Assembly (NCBI GenBank): GCA_037178625.1
Contig: CM074139.1
Coordinates: forward strand, 806,001-870,000
Direction of reading: 5' to 3'
Origin: Skeletonema tropicum
Lineage: Eukaryota > Bacillariophyta > Thalassiosirophyceae > Thalassiosirales > Thalassiosiraceae
DNA length: 64,000 nucleotides
Position 1 is the first letter of the stretch. Every line of letters begins with the position of its first letter. The position numbers were made by a program, and so were the translations under genes. The notes beneath the pieces were generated by a model. That model made no database searches. It had not been told where the DNA came from and was given only the letters and a program-made list of their open reading frames with translations. This document shows, one piece after another, positions 29,822 to 39,975 of the stretch.

Positions 29822-31780
29822 ATGAAATCCACACCACCGATAACCCTCTCGACGGCAGCAGCTATTGCTGCCAGCTCCCTCCTCCCGTCAGCTTCATCTT
29901 TCTCGAGTGCATTTATTCCAATTACTCAGCATCTTCGAACTTCATCATCATCGGCATCGGCACCTTCGCATCATCATCGTGACCATCATCTGGTCTTGCG
30001 TATGGGTCTCGACAATGAAGATGATACCTCCACAAACGGCAGCAGCTCTTCCACCACAACAACAATGGATTCACCCTCTACCTGGTCCATCGGCTCACCC
30101 TCTCCAAAGGTAGCCGAAGAATCTCGTAAGAAACTCGTAGCAAAAGAAGCGCTCACCAAACTCCTCGAACGGCAACAACACGAGGTACAGCAAACACTCG
30201 ATCTAATTGCCAATTTGGAGTTGGAGAATTATGAGCATTCTCTATTTGAATCCGATGATAGCAACAACAACTCGACATCAGAACCATCCGCTTCCTCCAT
30301 TGCTGCATCCATTGCCGCAGCAGCAGATTATGGATTCATATCTCGTAGTGAAGGATGTCGTGTCCCCTACAACAAATACACCACCAATAACAACGCCATT
30401 ATGGATGAACGATTCCAAGAGTATGGACCACCCAGCAACATATTCTCCCTAGGTTCCCAACAATTCCAACGAAATCTACGTGCCATGTTCAATGAATACA
30501 CAGATGAACAAGACAAACAATTAACCCCACGACAAATTGAATTACAACAACAATTATCTACACTCACACTCAACAGTACTGCCATTTGGGAACGGGAACA
30601 TTCCCGTGGTCCAATCGTTGCACCACTCATCATCAAGGCACCGTACTACGTCCTCTGTTTCTTACTCGATGTCATCTTTGAGGGACGGAATCCCTTTTCA
30701 AGATTTTTCTTACTCGAAACAGTCGCACGTATGCCCTACTTCTCGTACATTACCATGCTACACCTATATGAAACACTCGGATTTTGGAGACGTAGTGCCG
30801 ATATTAAACGGATACACTTTGCCGAAGAGTGGAATGAATTCCACCATTTGTTAATCCAAGAATCTTTGGGGGGGGATCAACCCTATTATGTACGATTCAT
30901 GGCACAACACTCGGCATTGGCCTATTATCTAGTATTATGTGGATTATGGATGGCTAGTCCATCATTGAGTTATAAATTTAGTGAAATGTTGGAAACGCAT
31001 GCGGTGGATACGTATGGACAGTTTGTGGATGAGAATGAGGAGATGTTGAAGATGTTGCCACCCAGTTTGATTGCGGTGGAGTATTATACTGTTGGGTTGA
31101 GTGATCCGATGTTTGGGGAGTACCAGACGAGACATGGTGCGAATAATGATGGTAGTGGTGATGGAGATGGAACGAATGGAGTAGTACTACGCAAGTCTCC
31201 TGGCATGAGCATGACATCCTTATACGATGTCTTTGTAGCCATTCGGAATGATGAAGGTGAACACGTCAACACTATGCAATCCTGTCTTGACCCATCTGCA
31301 CCTACACTAAGTCAGGGGTTGGAAAGTCGTGTCCTTACTGGAGTAGCATTGACAGCTGCAGCATCCTACCTGTTTGGGAATTATCCTGGATTTGATAGCT
31401 TGAATGGAATGATGGATAGTTTGAATAATGTAGTTTCGACTGGCGGTGGTGATGTAGCCGTGGATGGATTATTGAACGAAATGACATCGGAGCTTGATCA
31501 AGTCCTTACCGATTCGTCAAGTGATGCCCCTGGAATCATGAATGGTATCGTTGGAGGCTTGGCTGGTCTAGCAAATAGATTGAATGATATTAATGAAAGG
31601 GGGGTGGGTTCTGAGGCAACCGAAGCCGTGGAAATAGATGAAGATGCTGTTACCGATATGGCTGGATCAGCGTTGGAGGATATGGCCGGAGCTGGGATGG
31701 AAGGGTTTGAGATGGAAGCGATATTTGAGGCTATTCGTAATGTGATTGTGGCAATTTTGGAATTGTTACCATTTGCATAG
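29822..31780 (+). CDS. PTOX: Plastid terminal oxidase (alternative-oxidase family), extended form
   Basis: 652 aa, ATG 29822. The N-terminus has a signal peptide and plastid-type site ([13 protein letters not shown]), then a long Ser/Thr/Asn-rich segment. The diiron core is complete: [13 protein letters not shown] (E299), [20 protein letters not shown] and RNDEGEHVN, the four E/ExxH ligand blocks of AOX/PTOX, with [10 protein letters not shown] between. PTOX oxidises plastoquinol with O2, protecting photosystems and serving carotenoid desaturation. An Asn/Gly/Asp-rich insert interrupts the region before the last ligand helix. About 150 extra residues follow the core, acidic and with a hydrophobic end ([11 protein letters not shown]). 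Both extensions are unusual compared with plant PTOX. Confidence 0.9.
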   Translation: MKSTPPITLSTAAAIAASSLLPSASSFSSAFIPITQHLRTSSSSASAPSHHHRDHHLVLRMGLDNEDDTSTNGSSSSTTTTMDSPSTWSIGSPSPKVAEESRKKLVAKEALTKLLERQQHEVQQTLDLIANLELENYEHSLFESDDSNNNSTSEPSASSIAASIAAAADYGFISRSEGCRVPYNKYTTNNNAIMDERFQEYGPPSNIFSLGSQQFQRNLRAMFNEYTDEQDKQLTPRQIELQQQLSTLTLNSTAIWEREHSRGPIVAPLIIKAPYYVLCFLLDVIFEGRNPFSRFFLLETVARMPYFSYITMLHLYETLGFWRRSADIKRIHFAEEWNEFHHLLIQESLGGDQPYYVRFMAQHSALAYYLVLCGLWMASPSLSYKFSEMLETHAVDTYGQFVDENEEMLKMLPPSLIAVEYYTVGLSDPMFGEYQTRHGANNDGSGDGDGTNGVVLRKSPGMSMTSLYDVFVAIRNDEGEHVNTMQSCLDPSAPTLSQGLESRVLTGVALTAAASYLFGNYPGFDSLNGMMDSLNNVVSTGGGDVAVDGLLNEMTSELDQVLTDSSSDAPGIMNGIVGGLAGLANRLNDINERGVGSEATEAVEIDEDAVTDMAGSALEDMAGAGMEGFEMEAIFEAIRNVIVAILELLPFA

Positions 31781-32253
31781 TAAATGATCAGGGGCATGTG
31801 TATAGCTGGCGGGGTGTGGGTCAACATGAGATTTTGAGCAGAAAATTTTTAGGCACATCTATTATAGGAGTGATGTTGAATCGAGCAACACATGATAGTA
31901 ACATACATAATACTCTCGAACATCTCAAGTTTCTGCAAAGGAAAATGTTGTTGTATGTCTTATTACCTGTTCAAATTCTAACCAACAGGTTCACACTGAT
32001 AGAAGAGAGAAGTGTGGTTTGACTTTGCATGGATATGTATTCTTGATGGAATGATTCGTTGCAAAGAAGACATACGTAGAAATCTTGGTCGAGGAAGACG
32101 ACTCAAATATCAACTTGGTCCTCAGCTCAATCAGGACGTTTGTTAGAGTCAGAGCACAATCACGCATACGAAAGACACTGGGGTCATATTCCATCAGTAT
32201 TTACAGTATTTACAGTATTCATCCAGCACTTCGCTTCACCTACCCATCTCATC
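31781..32253. other. 3' intergenic of convergent PTOX and HSF genes
   Basis: No ORF is recognised. A short direct repeat (CAGTATTTACAGTATTTACAGTATT) near 32198 is the only structure. Confidence 0.4.
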
Positions 32254-33597
32254 TTATTTCCTACCTTCTCCATGATAATTGTCTGTATTATTCAACATAC
32301 CACGTGAATACTGTGCTAGCATGGCACTCTGGCTCTGCCTATTGCGGCTGCTGGCAAATTGATCCCCAACGTGCGACGACATTTTTTCATTGAGACGCTG
32401 GCGCTGCAGCTCCACTTGAAGATGAGTAAGCTGACGCATTTGGGCAAAGAAGATCCGCCTTTCATGGAAGATGAGCTGTCGATGATAAGCAAGATGCTGG
32501 TGTTGGCGCTGGAGCTGGAGCTGATGCTGTCTCTCTCGGATTGTCGAAGAATCGGCGGTGGGAAGGAAGCGAGCTGGAGCTGCAGGAGCAGGAGCCTTGG
32601 GTAAGGTTGAGGTTGGATTACAATTAGCACAAGACAGTGGTAGTGGTTCATGCTCCGACGCTGCCATGATCGAGACGGTGGGTACAAATGCGTTATTCCT
32701 CTTCACTGTGCCTTTACCATTGCCATTTGTCGCCAAGAAGGGAGGAGGGGCTTTTGCAGATACCACAATGCCGCCAGTGGCAGGAGCAGGAGTGGCAAGA
32801 CTCTTGCTAGTGGTATTGGAGTTGAAGGCAGTAGCAGTAGACTGTTGTTTAGCCTTCTTCTTCGTGTTCTTCTTCATCTTGCCAGCAGAGGCAGAAGGAA
32901 CTTTGTGGTAGCTTGGCTTGGACTTGCACCTCATTTTCATGCACAGCCAAGGCTTGTCACGGACAAAGTTCCTGTGTGCAGACGAGGATTCCTCTCCCTT
33001 GAAACGACTCTTGACCCTGCGGAATCCCCATCGGTTGAGCTTTCGGATGAAGCTATTCAATAGAGCCCCACGGAAGTATTGGGGTAGAATCTCACTAGAG
33101 AATCGTTGCTTGTCCACAATAAGGAACGAGAAGCCATCGGGAAGCCAGTGAAGGATGGACTGACACTCCGTCGTGGCAAGGATCTCATGAAGGATTTGGG
33201 GAAAGCTCTTGTCCTGGTTCTCGAGAGCAGCGACGGCTAAGTTCTCGGTCTCGGTCTCAGAATCGTTAACATGAGGAGGAGCTTCTGCTACGTCCTCTCC
33301 TGCTTCTGCTCGTGCTGCTTCTTTGCCGCTACCGGATTTGATGTCGAGGTCGGCTGCGTTGGCACCAGCAACGGTCCCCTTGCTGACTACTGTGATTCTA
33401 GATGAAGCTTGAACTTTAGCCCCGTTTGCTTTGGCACCTTTTCCTTCGTCTTCGTCTTCGGGAGTTGTCTTGATTTGAGATGCGGCGAATAGGAGGTTGA
33501 GACCTTTTGTTTCTTGAGGTGCTGCTTGGGTCAGAGCGTCAGACCATTCCGCAGAAGCTGCTGCTGCTGGAAACGCTGCATATGTTATTTTCTTCAT
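32254..33597 (-). CDS. HSF-type DNA-binding transcription factor 1
   Basis: 447 aa with ATG 33597 (the frame opens at a TTG two codons earlier). Residues about 130-240 form an HSF domain: FPQILHEILATTECQSI, HWLPDGFSFLIVDKQRFSS, ILPQYFRGALLNSFIRKLN, RWGFRRVKSRFKGEE and FVRDKPWL. This winged helix-turn-helix binds heat-shock elements, and diatoms have many divergent members. A Lys-rich tract (KMKKNTKKKAKQ) may be the nuclear signal. A Gln/His/Arg-rich coiled coil (RQHQLQLQRQHQH) could make oligomers. It is the diverged relative of the two near-identical HSF genes at 34389 and 43585. Confidence 0.85.
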   Translation of the reverse strand: MKKITYAAFPAAAASAEWSDALTQAAPQETKGLNLLFAASQIKTTPEDEDEGKGAKANGAKVQASSRITVVSKGTVAGANAADLDIKSGSGKEAARAEAGEDVAEAPPHVNDSETETENLAVAALENQDKSFPQILHEILATTECQSILHWLPDGFSFLIVDKQRFSSEILPQYFRGALLNSFIRKLNRWGFRRVKSRFKGEESSSAHRNFVRDKPWLCMKMRCKSKPSYHKVPSASAGKMKKNTKKKAKQQSTATAFNSNTTSKSLATPAPATGGIVVSAKAPPPFLATNGNGKGTVKRNNAFVPTVSIMAASEHEPLPLSCANCNPTSTLPKAPAPAAPARFLPTADSSTIRERQHQLQLQRQHQHLAYHRQLIFHERRIFFAQMRQLTHLQVELQRQRLNEKMSSHVGDQFASSRNRQSQSAMLAQYSRGMLNNTDNYHGEGRK

Positions 33598-33812
33598 AGT
33601 CAAAGAAATGGGTTGGTGCAGTTGCAGATATTAGAATTTTTGTTTGTTTGACTTGGTGGTTTGTTCAGTTCATGTCATAGAAATAGAAGTGTTACCAGCG
33701 CCGCTCAACCAATCTCCCGAACCTCAGAATGGTGCGACGCAATGCTGCGGAAGTTAGTTTGCCACTGTCACTTTACGTACATGAAAAATTTTGCTGGTAA
33801 AAGTATTTTCTC

Positions 33813-33944
33813 ATTGTTTCCGAAGACGTTTTGCAAGTGAAGTCACGGAAATTTCAATTGTTTCTAAAGACGTTTTGCAAGTCATATTTAGTCATGTGAA
33901 ATTGTCTCAAAGAATTTTGCCAAGTAATACTTAGTCATGCGAAA
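33813..33944. repeat. Three tandem 44-bp units upstream of HSF gene 1
   Basis: Units start at 33813, 33857 and 33901, each beginning ATTGT(T/C)TC and containing ACGTTTTGCAAGT or a variant. Spacing is exactly 44 bp. Similarity falls from unit to unit. The array lies about 215-350 bp upstream of the start codon. Confidence 0.85.
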
Positions 33945-33994
33945 CAGGGCAAGATGCGAAATGCGAACCATTAAAATGCATAATTTCAAGTGAT

Positions 33995-36345
33995 GTGGCA
34001 TTTGCGTACCTGTCACCTGATCCATAATCTCCTGTTCATTGATGAGACAGATAATGTCGCCTCTTGAGGGCCCACCAGACGTACTTTAAAATTTCTGTTA
34101 TTGTACATACTTAGTACTGTCTTACTCGTCTTGTCGTTGGCCGCTCTTGAAAACTCCCTGAACGAAGTGCCATACTCTTGCTTCTACTATACTGCTTTCT
34201 CTTCTCTTTCTCTCTCTCTCTACAATAGAGAGCTATGCAAGAAGGTGCATGAGTTGGCCGCACCCCAGACAACTGGCAACTAAAGATGATATCATATATT
34301 CAAAATCGATTCCCTGTATTCATATAGTTTATGAACAATATTGTTTCAGCATATTCATGTTCACGTGTGATTTGTGTTTCTTCTACTCTTACTTCCTCCC
34401 TCCTATGTGATGATTGTGACTACTCCTCAACATATCACGTGCATACTTTGCCATCATGGCTCTCTGTGCAGCGCGACTGCTGGCAATTTGTTCACCAATC
34501 TGCGAAAACATCTGATTGAGACGCTGCAGCTCCACTTGAAGCTGATGCCGCTGACGCATTTGGGCAATTAGGATCTGCCTTTCATGGAAGATGCGATGTT
34601 GATGATAAGCAAGGTGCTGAAGTTGGGTCTCTCGAATGGTCGCAGCATCAGCTGTGGCTGTGGCTGTGGAAAGGAAGCGAGCTGGAGCTGCAGGAGGAGC
34701 CTTGGGTAAGGTCGGATTACGGTGAGGATCAGGCAGTGGTAGCGGTTTACGTTCCGATACTGTCATGCGTGAGTAGGCGGGAACAAATAATGCCCTATCC
34801 ATCGTTCCATTCGTTGCCAAGAAGGGAGGAAGGGCTTTCGCAGATACCACAATGCCGGCAGTTGCAGGAGCAGGAGTGGCAAGACTCTTGCTATCGGACG
34901 CCTCAGTAGTAGCTGTAGACTGTTGTTTAGCCTTCTTCATCTTCTTCGTGGTCTTCTTCATCTTGTCAGCAGAGGCAGAAGGAACTTTGTGGTATATTGG
35001 CTTGGACTCGCACCTCATTTTCTTACATAGCCAAGGCATGTCACGGACAAAGTTCTTGTGTGCAAACGAGGATTCCTCTCCCTTGGAACGACTCTTGAGC
35101 CTGCGGAATCCCCATCGGTTGAGCTTTCGGATGAAGCTATTCAATAGAGCCTCACGGAAGTATTGGGGTAGAATCTCACTAGAGAATCGTTGCTTGTCCA
35201 CAATAAGGAACGAGAAGCCATCGGGAAGCCAGTGAAGGATGGACTGACACTCCGTCGTGGCAAGGATCTCATGGAGGACTTGAGGAAAGCTCTTGTTCTG
35301 GTTCTCGAGAGCAGCGATGGCTGAGTTCTCGGTCTCGTTCTCGGTCTCGGTCTCAGAATCGTTAACATGAGGAGGAGCTTCTGCTGCGTCCTCTCCTGCC
35401 TCAGCTTCTCCTTCGGCTGATTCTCTACCAGTTCCAGATTCGAGATCGTCGGAAACATCGCCAGTCTCGTTGCTCAGTTTGCTAGATATAGATGGCACTT
35501 GAGCTTCAGCGCCATTTGCCTCGGCATCTTTGTCTTCGGGGGTTGTCTTGATTTGAGATGCGGCGAATACGAGCTTGAGCTTGAGGCCTTCTCGTTCTGG
35601 GGCTAATACATGAGTTTGTTCAATTTCCCGAGCTGGAGGAACCGCATCATCTGCATTTTTGATGTTCGTTTGTTTCTCTGAAGAGTCCATCTTGTCTTCT
35701 GTCTTTGGAGAAGGGGGTTCAAGGTGCAGGTGCAGGTGCATCAGATGCTGTTGTTTGTCGGTTGCGTCGTTTGTCGGTTGCGTCTACCAATTAGTTTGTG
35801 CCAGGTTTCTATAAGTAAGTAGTCTCAGCCTAAGGCCTAAGTCGAAACAATTCCTCTTGCTCTTGCGAATGATGATCGTGGCAACAGAGCTGAGCAGGAA
35901 TGAACAGCCAGAATTATTTGCTAGCCTATACCTTAAAGGTCATAACACAATGCCGGTTGGCTGCCGGCTGGTGACGTTTCTGTGACTTGTTGAGCATCTG
36001 AAAATTGAGATGCCATAAAGACGGAGGCTGAACGCGGCATTTTCGGCGCAAACAAATCATCCGCAGAGGGGATGTCTAAATGTGATATCATTATCAATAT
36101 TTTGTGATATTTTGTGATTTGATATCTCTGTGTACCGATTCCTACGTGAATTTCATTAAAAGATTCCTTACCAAAATGCCGTTTTGCGTAAGGAATATTT
36201 GAAGATTTGTTCAACCTTACGCAAAATACGTCACGTCGCCGGTCACAACTCACAACCTATGTCATGCGGTACTCGCTCTAATGAGTTCTTCGCTTCCGTT
36301 TAGATTCCCAGTGTTCCCAGTCCCGAGTTCCCAGTTAAGGCCATA
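33995..36345. repeat. Left arm of the large HSF inverted duplication
   Basis: Sequence from GTGGCATTTGCGTACCTGTC (33995) to about 35932 recurs inverted at 43430-45390. A further matching block, about 36280-36345, pairs with 43300-43365. Between 35935 and 36265 this arm carries about 330 bp absent from the other. Near 34045-34125 it has about 80 bp the right arm lacks. Confidence 0.8.
34389..35741 (-). CDS. HSF-type transcription factor 2 (left copy of the inverted duplication)
   Basis: 450 aa, ATG 35741 (starts MHLHLHLEPPSPKTED). The HSF domain at about 150-260 reads FPQVLHEILATTE, HWLPDGFSFLIVDKQ, FREALLNSFIRKLNRW and FVRDMPWLCKKMRCES. Flanks are acidic Glu/Ala-rich before it, and a Lys-rich signal (KMKKTTKKMKKAKQ) and Pro-rich tail after. 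A C-terminal coiled coil (ERQILIAQMRQRHQLQVE) is kept. The partner copy has Gly where this one has Glu in the recognition region (REALLNSF against RGALLNSF). Confidence 0.85.
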   Translation of the reverse strand: MHLHLHLEPPSPKTEDKMDSSEKQTNIKNADDAVPPAREIEQTHVLAPEREGLKLKLVFAASQIKTTPEDKDAEANGAEAQVPSISSKLSNETGDVSDDLESGTGRESAEGEAEAGEDAAEAPPHVNDSETETENETENSAIAALENQNKSFPQVLHEILATTECQSILHWLPDGFSFLIVDKQRFSSEILPQYFREALLNSFIRKLNRWGFRRLKSRSKGEESSFAHKNFVRDMPWLCKKMRCESKPIYHKVPSASADKMKKTTKKMKKAKQQSTATTEASDSKSLATPAPATAGIVVSAKALPPFLATNGTMDRALFVPAYSRMTVSERKPLPLPDPHRNPTLPKAPPAAPARFLSTATATADAATIRETQLQHLAYHQHRIFHERQILIAQMRQRHQLQVELQRLNQMFSQIGEQIASSRAAQRAMMAKYARDMLRSSHNHHIGGRK

Positions 36346-36766
36346 ATGACCTGCTGAGTACCGTACTTTTGAGTATCCATGCGGCAACAAATATATAAGA
36401 ATAAGGCCGGTCCCCACCGTCCCCGAATACGAATACGAATCCGGCACTTACTGAATTCCTACGTACCATTTGACTCGACTTCAAAATGTTCGGATTCGGG
36501 CTCCGAATCCAACCCCCCTAATTCGGTGTACTAAAGGGGCTATCTGGAAGCTCCTGTATGCAGTGTTCACATCAAAATCCACCAAAATTCAAATCGGCAA
36601 AATTGATTTGGAAGGGTTTTGAATCTCCGCTCGCGCCCAACCATGCTCTATTAAAATTAACGGAAATCTTAAAGTACGTCATGGTCAACTCACCTCACAA
36701 TAACACCAATGCCAACAGTCACCGCCTCTGTGCTGCTATTAACATCCTTCTTTGCCGCTGACAACC

Positions 36767-38493
36767 ATGGGAAGCCGTTTCTTGCCTACCTCTCTTTTTC
36801 AATGTTTTGACGACGCCGACGATGGTCGAATTGACCCACTGAAGTACATGCAATATGTTATGTCGCAACAACGTGAGCTTGATGAGAGAGATAACTTGGT
36901 CATCATAGCTGCCTGTGAGGCAGCAGCTGCAGCTGAGTCAACAGCAGAAGGCAAATCTGCATCCCCGCCCCCCCGTAAGCGTGCAAAACGAGATCCTCAA
37001 ATGACACGCGAACGTACAACAGGAGAGATGCGGCGAATGATGTACACCGACACCTTTTGGTACAAGCACTACGTTGAGTCTCCGGACCCCACTAGCAAGA
37101 AATTTAAGAGGAAATTTCGCCGGCGCTTCCGCTGCAGATATGATTCATTTCAAAAACATTTGAAAGAAGTGAAGGAGCATCCGCTGTTTCGTACTTGGAG
37201 TGAGCATAACCGGGATTGTTGTGGCAATAAGCCTGTTCCCATCGAGCTACTTCTGCTGGGTGTCCTGCGATACTTAGGGAGAGGTTGGTGCCTTGACGAT
37301 CTGGAAGAGGCAACGTGCATTGGAGAAGAAACCCATCGTCGATTCTTACACGTGTATATCACATGGGGTGCATCTGCTTTTTATTCCAAGTATGTTAGAT
37401 TGCCAAAGGACGCAGATGAAGCGAAGGAATGGTCAGCAGAATATACGAGAGCTGGATTTCCTGGCTGCATGAGCTCGGGTGATGCAACTCATGTTGGAAT
37501 GTTGAGATGCTATTATAAGTTGAAGCAATACATGATGTCGCACAAACTTGATATGCCAGCAAGAACGTACAACATCCATGTCACCCACCGCCGGCGAATC
37601 CTCTATACAACATCTGGTCATCCAGCTCGGTGGAATGATAAAACGCTGCAACTCTTCGACGACTATGCAAAGCAAATGTATCATGGCAACATGTTTGGAG
37701 GCAACTTTATCTTTACTCTTTTGGAAGGAGATGAGAATTCTGCCACTGAGAAATCGTATCGAGGCCCTTGGGAGATAGTGGATAATGGCTACTTGAGTTG
37801 GCCAACGATGGTACCCCCATCCAAGTATTACAACACATATCCGGAAATGAGATTTAGTAAATGGATTGAATCGATTAGAAAGGACGTAGAATGGTGAGTA
37901 ATACCTCTTGATTATTGAACATTTTTCCGCGCAGATGACATGCCTACTCACAAATATTCTCATTACTACAACAATCCTCATCAAGCACTTTTGGAATAAT
38001 GAAGGGAAGGTTCAGAGTATTGAAGACAGGCATTTCTCTTCATGGCATTGAGGCTACTGATAAAATCTGGAAGACCTGCTGCGCACTCCACAACTTTCTG
38101 TTGGAAGAGGATGAGGGTGACAAAGCATGGGATGTTTCAAACTACCTCGGGGCCGATGGTTACCACGATCATGCTGATGTTATGAACTATCTCGGTGCGA
38201 CATCTCAAGAAAATGTGGACCAAGGACGAAGAGATTTCGATACCTCAGGGATGGGAGTCGGTACAGATGTAGGAGGTGTACAAGGCACACCGCTGCCAGC
38301 AGTTCCAGAGCAAGAGGTAGAGAATAATGTTCCAGGACCAATGCAAGTTTGTAAGATGGATCTACCAACATTCAAGTCGAAACTTATTAATCACTTCGAC
38401 ATCATGTGGAAGCGCGGTCTTTTGGAGTGGCCTTCTAGGAATGGGACAAATCCTCCACCTCGCCAGATCATTGAGCATGAACGCAGTGGATAA
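36767..38493 (+). CDS. PIF/Harbinger-type DDE transposase, two exons
   Basis: Model: exon 1 36767-37893 and exon 2 37986-38493; intron 37894-37985 (GTGAGTA...ATCAAG, phase 2). This restores RKDVECTFGIMKGRFRVLK, the conserved third-acid helix; without it the two frames are disconnected. About 544 aa from ATG 36767 (ACCATGG). Other motifs: PIELLLLGVLRYLGRGWCLD, CMSSGDATHVGM with the first Asp, and EIVDNGYLSWPTMV with the second. This is a DDE_Tnp_4-like transposase that cuts at TIR ends. The Asp/Glu triad appears intact, so it may be active. Exon 2 ends with an acidic, Gly-rich tail. Confidence 0.85.
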
Positions 38494-38526
38494 TTAATAA
38501 TAGTGCAGTGGATAATTAATAATAGT
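38482..38526. repeat. Short tandem repeat at the end of the transposase gene
   Basis: A 22-bp unit (GCAGTGGATAATTAATAATA) occurs twice in a row, the first copy overlapping the stop codon. Confidence 0.7.
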
Positions 38527-38787
38527 ATTAAGTTGTTCATGCAGTGGATAGTATGGGCTGTTGTTGTTACCAGAAGTACTTAGGTTTGTTGATAGGAAAT
38601 GCATTAATGATTGTAGAAGTATAATAGCAGTACAGCAGTCAGAATAATTGACATGAAATGTATTTAATTCTGCATAATCTAATCACATCTAATGTATTTA
38701 TCTTTAAGGATTACTTATTCGGTTGGATTCAACTCCCTCCTCACATCGTCAAGACTAGCAGAGCTGGTTCCCCCTCCGGCTGATGCA

Positions 38788-39315
38788 TCAGTAGACAACG
38801 TGGTGGAAGCCGATGCAGATGCAGATGGGGCAGTCACTGACGACGATGTGGTGGAAGCCGATGCAGAGGCAGATGAAGACTATCTTGAGATTTCGCTTCA
38901 CTGGGAATCTCATTCGATGGATAATGATATCTGACACAACTCTGCGACAGATAGGGCATGTGCGATGTTTGATTTTTGAAGTCCACCTCGCAATGCAATC
39001 AAAACAGAAGGAGTGGGCGCATCCATCCACAGTTGCCATATCCTCACGAAAGTGCACTCCGAAGCAAATATCACACTCAAACATTATAGCCGCAGCAGCA
39101 TTGGTGCCATCAGAAATCGCCGCCGTAGAAATACCAGATGATCGAAGATTATTATTGGTAACATCACCGGTGCCCGAAGCAGTTAGGAGGTTACCATTAC
39201 CAGCACCAGCGGCAGCTGCGGCATTACCAGCTGTGCCGGTGCCTGCGGCCTGGGTAGGTGGTGCTTCCATTTTCAAACCTTGCCAATGGCAACTGTTGGT
39301 GCGTTGAACTCTCAT
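38788..39315 (-). CDS. RING-finger protein encoded inside the Harbinger element
   Basis: 175 aa, ATG 39315. Ala/Gly-rich N-terminus, then a C3HC4 RING: CDICFGVHFREDMATV, CAHSFCFDCIARW, KHRTCPICRRVV. All eight zinc ligands are present in normal spacing. The C-terminus repeats an IGFHH motif, coded by a tandem DNA repeat. It lies tail to tail with the transposase and within the element's TIRs. Harbinger elements normally carry a Myb/SANT-like second protein. A RING protein here might be a replacement partner or a captured host gene. Confidence 0.7.
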   Translation of the reverse strand: MRVQRTNSCHWQGLKMEAPPTQAAGTGTAGNAAAAAGAGNGNLLTASGTGDVTNNNLRSSGISTAAISDGTNAAAAIMFECDICFGVHFREDMATVDGCAHSFCFDCIARWTSKIKHRTCPICRRVVSDIIIHRMRFPVKRNLKIVFICLCIGFHHIVVSDCPICICIGFHHVVY

Positions 39316-39500
39316 GCATGGTCATGATTCATGATGATGGTGTGCTTTTCGTTTTCGGACGGTGTGGAGCACTTTTCATGCCTCCCCGGATCCGAATCCA
39401 GCCAGAACTAAATACTAGTTCCTACCTACGTAGGAGCGGATTCGTATTCGTATTCGGAGACGGTGGGGGACGGCCTAAGTAAGAAAATTTCTGTTACATA

Positions 39501-39975
39501 CTCGCTTGTTTTTGTACTAATTCATACGTAGCACGTATTAGTAACGCACGTTCGTAAATACCTAGTGGTAAAGTATGATATCCACCACATCCACCATCAA
39601 ACATCAAACCATGGCACAAAGTTAGCACAAATCCCCCCTACGGCACATGGCAACTACGCCAAACCTGCCAAGGGCGGTGGAGGAAATACACCGGTATTTC
39701 GTTGTCAACCCCATCAATCGTCATTATCCGTCGAAATTCCGCCACTAAGTGCTTTTGAATTTCCAAAACTAATAGATCCACCAAATGTCGTCCCATTGAC
39801 GCTACGGCAGCATTCGGCACGATAGTATCCACTCCTACACATCGTTGATACGGCTCTCGCTGAATTACAATCGTCGCAGACGCTTCAACTATCAATATAC
39901 AGTCGATGGCCGCCGGAACTCCGCCACAAACCGCCGCTTAATTTGATATCAACACGTGCTATTATTGCTGGATCC
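39501..39975 (+). repeat. Left long terminal inverted repeat
   Basis: It mirrors 41629-42095. The inner edge reads TTGATATCAACACGTGCTAT. Few substitutions separate the two arms, so the element looks recent. Confidence 0.8.

Larger units (their letters stand above)
36405..39475 (+). mobile_element. Complete PIF/Harbinger element
   Basis: Terminal inverted repeats of about 38 bp: the left starts GGCCGGTCCCCACCGTCC and the right (to 39475), read inward, GGCCGTCCCCCACCGTCT, both continuing into GAATACGAATACGAATCCG. A TAA target duplication flanks it (36402-36404, 39476-39478), the Harbinger TWA preference. It carries a DDE transposase (two exons) and a RING-finger ORF on the opposite strand. It lies in the centre of the HSF inverted duplication. 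Confidence 0.85.

Noticed and set aside
33813..33944. Possible CRISPR-like array
   Set aside because: The 44-bp units are contiguous imperfect tandem copies with no spacers, in a eukaryotic setting.
38692..38934. Plus-strand acidic ORF (Ala/Asp/Glu repeats)
   Set aside because: It overlaps the RING gene on the other strand. The RING reading has all zinc ligands, so this is the antisense of its repeated tail.
39565..39825. 86-codon ORF also found at 41771-42031
   Set aside because: It is present twice only because it lies in the long inverted repeats. The opposite strand is equally open, and neither has a recognisable motif.
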